Source of the DNA: Pristionchus mayeri
Taxonomy: Eukaryota > Nematoda > Chromadorea > Rhabditida > Neodiplogasteridae
NCBI GenBank assembly: GCA_036245805.1
Contig: BTRK01000003.1
Span: 42,921,215-42,985,214 of the forward strand
DNA: 64,000 nt
Reading direction: 5' to 3'
The notes beneath the pieces were generated by a model. The model was given only the letters and a program-made list of their open reading frames with translations. It searched no databases and was not told where the DNA came from. The translations under genes were made by a program, and so were the position numbers. Positions 59,401-64,000 of this stretch are shown here, piece by piece (positions within the stretch are counted from its first letter, which is position 1; each line of letters starts with the position of its first letter).

Positions 59401-62400
59401 CGATCCTAATCAGAGGTGGCATATTTAAGCTTAAACTATTCGCAATTCTCCCAAAATGTGCATTATCACCAATCAATCCTTTAAAAAATATGAAATAGGT
59501 GTAAACTTGGGAATCTAAGTAAAAGTTTGTGCAATATTGTCATCTGTCCCTAATTATCATGAACAAAACACGAAAACAATGTTATGTTTCACGATTTAGA
59601 TGCTACGGTGCTTACTTTTCCCCCTACGACCAGATGATGGACAGGACCGACTCACTCGAACACGAATATGTAACTCTGGACACTGAGAATACCGATTACA
59701 AAGGGTTTGTGAAGGTTCAAGATCGGAAAACCACCTTCGGGATGAGAATGCGAACGATGAAATTGTTTTCCTCTATGTTTTTCCGTATTTTTGTAAAATA
59801 ATTTAATTCTCTTGAAAAAGGCACTTCGATGACGGTGATGATCCGGTCCCTTTTATCTCGCAAAATACATTTGCAGATCGATGTACTTTGGTGAATACCC
59901 TCACTCATTTGCTGCGTGCTTGAACGACTCCGACAGCTTCCAAAAACTGATGTCATACAGGGTAAGGGCAAACATTATCTCACGAATATTGGCTCGGGAA
60001 ATTGTCTCAGACTATTTGTCTTTTCATATTAGTCTCTCTAACTTATGTATGCACCGTGTTGGCAAATTCATGCCACAGTGGGAACGACTGTTGCCCTTTG
60101 AGGCGAACTCCAGCGCTCAAGACACAAACGGCAACACCGTGCTTCACATGTGCGTCATTCATGACAAACTGGTGATTTTGTTTTTGCTAGAACGCGATGT
60201 TCAATACTATGTTGATAATCAGGAAATGTTGCTTATGGCGATCGAATTCGGAGGAAGTGTGTGGTTGAAGAATAAGCAGGGATTGACGGCACTTTCACTG
60301 GCGGCCAGGATGGCCAGGACTAAGGCAAGAATCCTGCCACTTTGTACTAAGAATACATAAACATGGAACATTCCAGATGTAAAACAATTAAAAAATGATG
60401 CTAGATAATTATTCCACAAAAGATATTGACATAACCAATGCAGATATTCAACGAATTATTGTATTGCCTGTCAGACACCAAAGGAGTGTACGGGGAGTCC
60501 CGTGAGGTGATATATCATCTATTCATTCGCCAGCAAATATACAAATTGCACCTTATCATTTTTCGGTGTTGTACCCGCTGAGAGACATCGACACGATTGG
60601 AGAACAAACTGGCAATATCGACCATACGAGCGCTCTCTGGCAGGCAGTGTTTGCAGTGGGTCAATTATTGTATTCTTTTTCGGAATAAATTGGGAACGTA
60701 AATGTCGTAATATTACAGGACCAGCCTGAGCATCTGTCTCTTTTTGACGGCCTTCTGGAGCAACTTCTTGAAGCAAAGTGGAAAACGTTTGCGAAAAGAA
60801 AGTAAGAAAAAACTCAGCAATGAATAACTTATATTTTTTTGCTCAGGATGTTTCGATCTCTGGGATTCTTCGTAGCTTACTACTTCTGCTTCTTCAATGC
60901 TTTTATGATGCGACCAATTAGCAACGTGACAGAGGTAATAATTGTATGATTGTTGTCGTATTCGGTACACATGACTACAGGGAGAATTTCCAGATGCAAA
61001 CAAAGGGCGCTATCGATGGATCTGGAAAATACATCGGGAACGCGACGGAATACGGTACGATAGAAGTAGAACAACAACATTTATATATCTATAGATGAAT
61101 CGCGCACTCGTTGCCATCTTCTCCTCTACAGTGAGACCCATCGGGGATTTGTTAGTTTTATTTTTGTTGTACGTTTAGGGCCTGCTATATTTTTAACGAG
61201 CTACTTGTAGAAATAAATTAGGCCTAAGTAAACAATGATTCTGGATCAGGTTCGACATGGGTTCGAAGTAGCAGTTATCCTGTTTATCGTTGATAAACTC
61301 TTCCTTGATATCCGACTCCTCTGTGAAATAGGATGGAAGAAGTGGACCAAGGTCTACGTAAGTTTCTCAAATTTTCAGTATGAATAGTTTGCCAATAAAT
61401 CGGTAACTTAATTTGCGTCCTTTCTCACCCGTCTGACTAATTAACGCAAAATGAAGAAACGCCTTCATGACAAGCTTTCCCTAGTACACAACATTGTTTA
61501 GTAACATTGTTTATTGCAGGAGGCCTTCCCAGATAAAGCGATCTTCAAGATTTCATGGTACTTGTTCTGGCAAGTAGCAAGGCAATCTAGTATTCTAGGA
61601 TCTTGCTGCTTTGCTGCATTCCTTTTCGTATTTTCTGCACCGCTCATCAGAAAATGTTCGATATCGAGAACTGCCTCGTACTCTGTGCAGTCATAATGAC
61701 ATCGCTTCACTTCTTCTTCTATTGCCGGTGAGGCCACACGATTTCTCAACCAAAAATCTAATTTTCACAGCGCTATACCCTTCCTCTCAACATTTGTGGT
61801 TATGATTCATTCGATCATATCAAGAGATCTCAGGCAATTTCTCATGATCTACATTGTTTTTCTCATGGGTTTCAGCCAAGATAAGCAATCGTTGTCTACC
61901 ATGCATAGAGTTCGAGAAATGATACCATTGCCTCTTCATTTTCACACTCTCTCACCAGTAGACCGGTCGAAAAAGTATGGATAGTGAAGAGACTGCGACC
62001 TGATGCGATGTTAAAAATCGCGAGTTCGATCTTTGATTTGAATTCCCGCAATTCCATATCTCAGTTCCCTGAGGAGCTAGCGAGCTGAAACGTGGAATAT
62101 AAGGTTCCCAGCGTCGTAAAACCTTATATTCCACGTTTCAAGTCGCTAGCTCCTCAGGGATATATGGTATTGCGGGAATTCAAATCAAACATCGAACTCG
62201 CGATTTTTAACACCACATTAATTTCGAAGGGTAGTGTCAGCCATGGTGATAAGTGAGGTAGTAGGGCATGCCATTGGAGAAAGTGTGGGATATGAACAAT
62301 CTCCCCTCACTATTCAAGATTCTCTCGTTTCCTGCCCAATGACCTCACTTGGTACCACATGTTTCTTCAAAAATACTTTCCAGCATTCTATATGGCATTC

Positions 62401-63603
62401 CTCGCTTGCGAGCAATCCGTGAGAAACGGCGACTTACAAGGTGTAACCTGGAGGAATATCATGTCTACACCATGGGTTTGTTGATATGTCTTCCAAATGA
62501 ATAGAATTCATGCGAGGAAAACAGAAAAAAAAAGCACGAATAGTACAAACCAAATAATTTTTTTACAGGATGCATTCACTCGCACGTTTTTGATTGGAAA
62601 GGTTGTTCCAAATCCTTAAGGATTATTCCTTATCTCCTCAAGTTGACAACGTTAAGGACCCCCTGGGGGACACAAAACTCGAGTCCCTATCGAGTGGTGA
62701 ATACAACAGTATTCTACTTTTCTAATTATTCATTTTACAATCAGATAATATTTTTCAGCTTTTTATATTGCTCTACAAACTTCTCGGGTCGGTGCTCTTT
62801 CTGAATTTGTTTATAGCCATGATGAGAAGGACGTTTAGTACGATATCTGAACACACCGAGGAACACAAACGACAGGTTAGTGACATTGCAATCAAATGAA
62901 TACTAGAGTGGGGCATTTGTCTTTTCATATCACACGCTCTCTAGTCGAGTGACGAGAGAGTATGATAAATAATGAGAAAACTACCGAGTTTCGCACTCCA
63001 AATCGTATCAAGCGGATACTTGCAGTGGGCGAGGGTGATTCTGATGGTGGAAATGTCGTTGAAACCGGCTGATCGATTGCGTCATCTAATAAAGTATTCA
63101 CAACCCACAGGCACAAACAAGAGATGCAGAAGCTTCGCCGTTATGAAGAATGTCGATGTTAGTGGTTGGGATTTCAGAATATATTTTCTAATATGAATAC
63201 TGGCTTTAGAAATAGTCAAAATGTTTGGAGAAAAATATTTTTAAAAAACAAGAGCTTTTTTCAACTCATGCGATAACAATGTTTGGATGGAAGAAAACAA
63301 TTCTTCAGTTTGCAAAGATGAGCGAGCACGAGAAGGATATGGAAGAACTGCACCAGATGCAGAAAAAATACGAGCAAAAGAAGACGGTTAGATTTTCTGT
63401 TTGCCCTAGGCCCGATATGAATTATTGCGTCATGTCGTATTTACTGCATCAAAGGATACAATCGTATAAATATGTGTCTTGTTGTGGCGATTCAACCTTT
63501 CATGTATGCCAAAAATACATTTTAGGAGCTCGAGAAGAAATACGCGAACAAACCACCACCACGCAAGACCAGAATGATTCAACGATCGGGGATGAAACCC
63601 TAA
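56419..63603 (+). CDS. TRPV cation channel, OSM-9/OCR class, with two apparent lesions
   Basis: Sensory TRPV subunit. Exons: 56419-56588, 56755-56809, 57232-57306, 57351-57465, 57875-58006, 59332-59415, 59600-59704, 59877-59961, 60103-60171, 60223-60324, 60444-60501, 60534-60655, 60719-60801, 60847-60934, 60994-61054, 61132-61172, 61250-61357, 61520-61573, 61651-61727, 61771-61880, 62384-62475, 62569-62601, 62643-62696, 62759-62875, 63026-63157, 63309-63386, 63526-63603; about 792 residues if the frame break is ignored. Start MGLGLSSYDKF. Ankyrin region: LSPLHQ, WLLRHGADPNQR, QDTNGNTVLHM, QGLTALSLAARMAR. Helices: S1 (FRSLGFFVAYYFCFF), S4 (SLHFFFYCR), S5 (IYIVFLMGFSQ), S6 (FLNLFIAMM), then WARVILMVEMSLKPADRL. 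Lesions: exon 6 is one base out of frame, and the donor after S5 (61881) is AT. The expected acidic filter residue is not evident (FLIGK). The intron after exon 10 uses a GC donor. Confidence 0.85.
58110..59245. repeat. Tandem duplication of a 0.56 kb unit in TRPV intron 5
   Basis: Copy A (about 58110-58690) and copy B (about 58691-59245) share in order: CAACTACGCCCATCTC-like start, GAATCTGACCCA motifs, GGTTACTGTAG, GGGTTACGGTACG, TTCTTCTGGAAATTTC, GTAATGACCTT and AAAAGCTTTCAGTTTATTGT. The copies are diverged but collinear. Within each, GTTACGGTA and TCTGACCCA recur several times. Confidence 0.75.
61906..62003. repeat. Hairpin MITE in TRPV intron 20
   Basis: ATAGAGTTCGAGAAATGATA at left, then TGCCTCTTCATTTTCACACT and the partial right arm GATAGTGAAGAGACTGCGAC. 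It begins 25 bp after the abnormal AT donor. Confidence 0.7.
62010..62211. repeat. TTTGAATTCCCGC palindrome, copy 2, in TRPV intron 20
   Basis: GTTAAAAATCGCGAGTTCGA is mirrored at the right end. The inner arms TTTGAATTCCCGCAATTCC and AGTCGCTAGCTCCTCAGGGA are related to the palindrome at 26438-26656, while the outer arms and loop differ. Confidence 0.85.
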
Positions 63604-64000
63604 TATGATCGAATCAACATATATATTTGTTTAGACAACGACATAAATTATTATCTTTTTGAGTAGTTATTAACGACATCTCACAATATGTACTGTAAAG
63701 AAACATAACAGGAGGATCAATTTAAAATAGAGAGGTAGGGAGGATCGAGTAACAGAGTAATGAAATCGCACATAAGTCCATGCTCTCCCCACAGAGTCGG
63801 GTGCAGGTGAGAGAATCAAATAGATTGTAGGAAGAGGGGCTCTATAGCAAGGAGCAATGGTCTGACTCTCTTCAGTTTGCACGCTCTTTCGCCGGTCAGA
63901 GAGACGAGAGAGCGTGCAAACTCAAGAGAGTCAGTCCATTACTCCTCGCAAGCTCTCTCCACTCTCCACAATCTCCGGTTATAAAAATGCACAGAGAAAC
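63604..64000. other. 3' flank of TRPV gene; no gene
   Basis: No poly(A) AATAAA was seen close to the TRPV stop. The only definable feature is the hairpin element at 63857-63940. Confidence 0.5.
63857..63940. repeat. Hairpin MITE, TCTGACTCTCTTCA subtype
   Basis: AATGGTCTGACTCTCTTCAG is mirrored by GAGAGTCAGTCCATT, with GCACGCTCTTTCGCC and GAGAGCGTGC around the loop. It is close to the copy at 11017-11095. Confidence 0.8.

Noticed and set aside
59881..60360. Single 159-codon frame through the ankyrin exons
   Set aside because: It reads through two introns that happen to stay open; family alignment supports exons 59877-59961, 60103-60171 and 60223-60324.
61514..61696. Frame continuing past FWQ in the TRPV S2-S3 region
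   Set aside because: It leads to a stop, whereas splicing at CAA|GTAGC to CATCAG restores MFDIENCLVLC and S4.
62602..62642. Possible second frameshift in the TRPV pore
   Set aside because: A 41-bp intron with good sites keeps phase 0 into S6, so no frameshift is needed.

Overview
The window is nuclear DNA of a free-living-type nematode (rhabditid or diplogastrid). Genes have many short exons with TTTNCAG acceptors and GTAAG/GTGAG donors, and some introns of only 32-45 bp. The gene content (TRPV channel, UDP-glucuronosyltransferase, receptor tyrosine kinase, short nematode membrane and cysteine-rich proteins) is typical of the phylum. No species can be named from the sequence alone. Exon structures were worked out by hand from splice sites, phase continuity and domain motifs; no database was searched.

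Layout. 1-12348 (-): a receptor tyrosine kinase, 22 exons read, cut by the left window edge. 12349-28384: repeat-rich DNA with many hairpin elements and one mariner transposon (17352-18566). 28385-33113 (+): a four-helix membrane protein whose last intron holds a second, broken mariner. 33690-34969 (+): a small secreted protein. 35706-43765 (+): a 16-exon UDP-glucuronosyltransferase. 43976-45819 (-): a three-exon Ly6/uPAR-like GPI-type protein, tail to tail with the transferase. 45820-56418: accessory DNA with a tandem array of minus-strand exon-like units (47196-51058) and a cysteine-rich plus-strand gene (51511-52057). 56419-63603 (+): an OSM-9/OCR-class TRPV channel of 27 exons with two apparent lesions.

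Two themes stand out. First, introns carry giant inverted repeats (about 2.8 kb, 1.8 kb, 1.1 kb and 0.7 kb) that would fold as long hairpins in pre-mRNA, and one arm of the 1.8 kb repeat contains a nested retroposon-like insertion whose empty site is preserved in the other arm. Second, a family of roughly 80-120 bp hairpin MITEs occurs in twenty or more copies; in at least two genes its terminus forms the stretch directly upstream of a 3' splice site.

The TRPV gene keeps open reading and consistent phase over 26 exons, but exon 6 has a one-base frame break and the donor after the conserved S5 motif is AT instead of GT. It is therefore either a young pseudogene or carries assembly errors. The two mariner copies are near identical yet carry different deletions.
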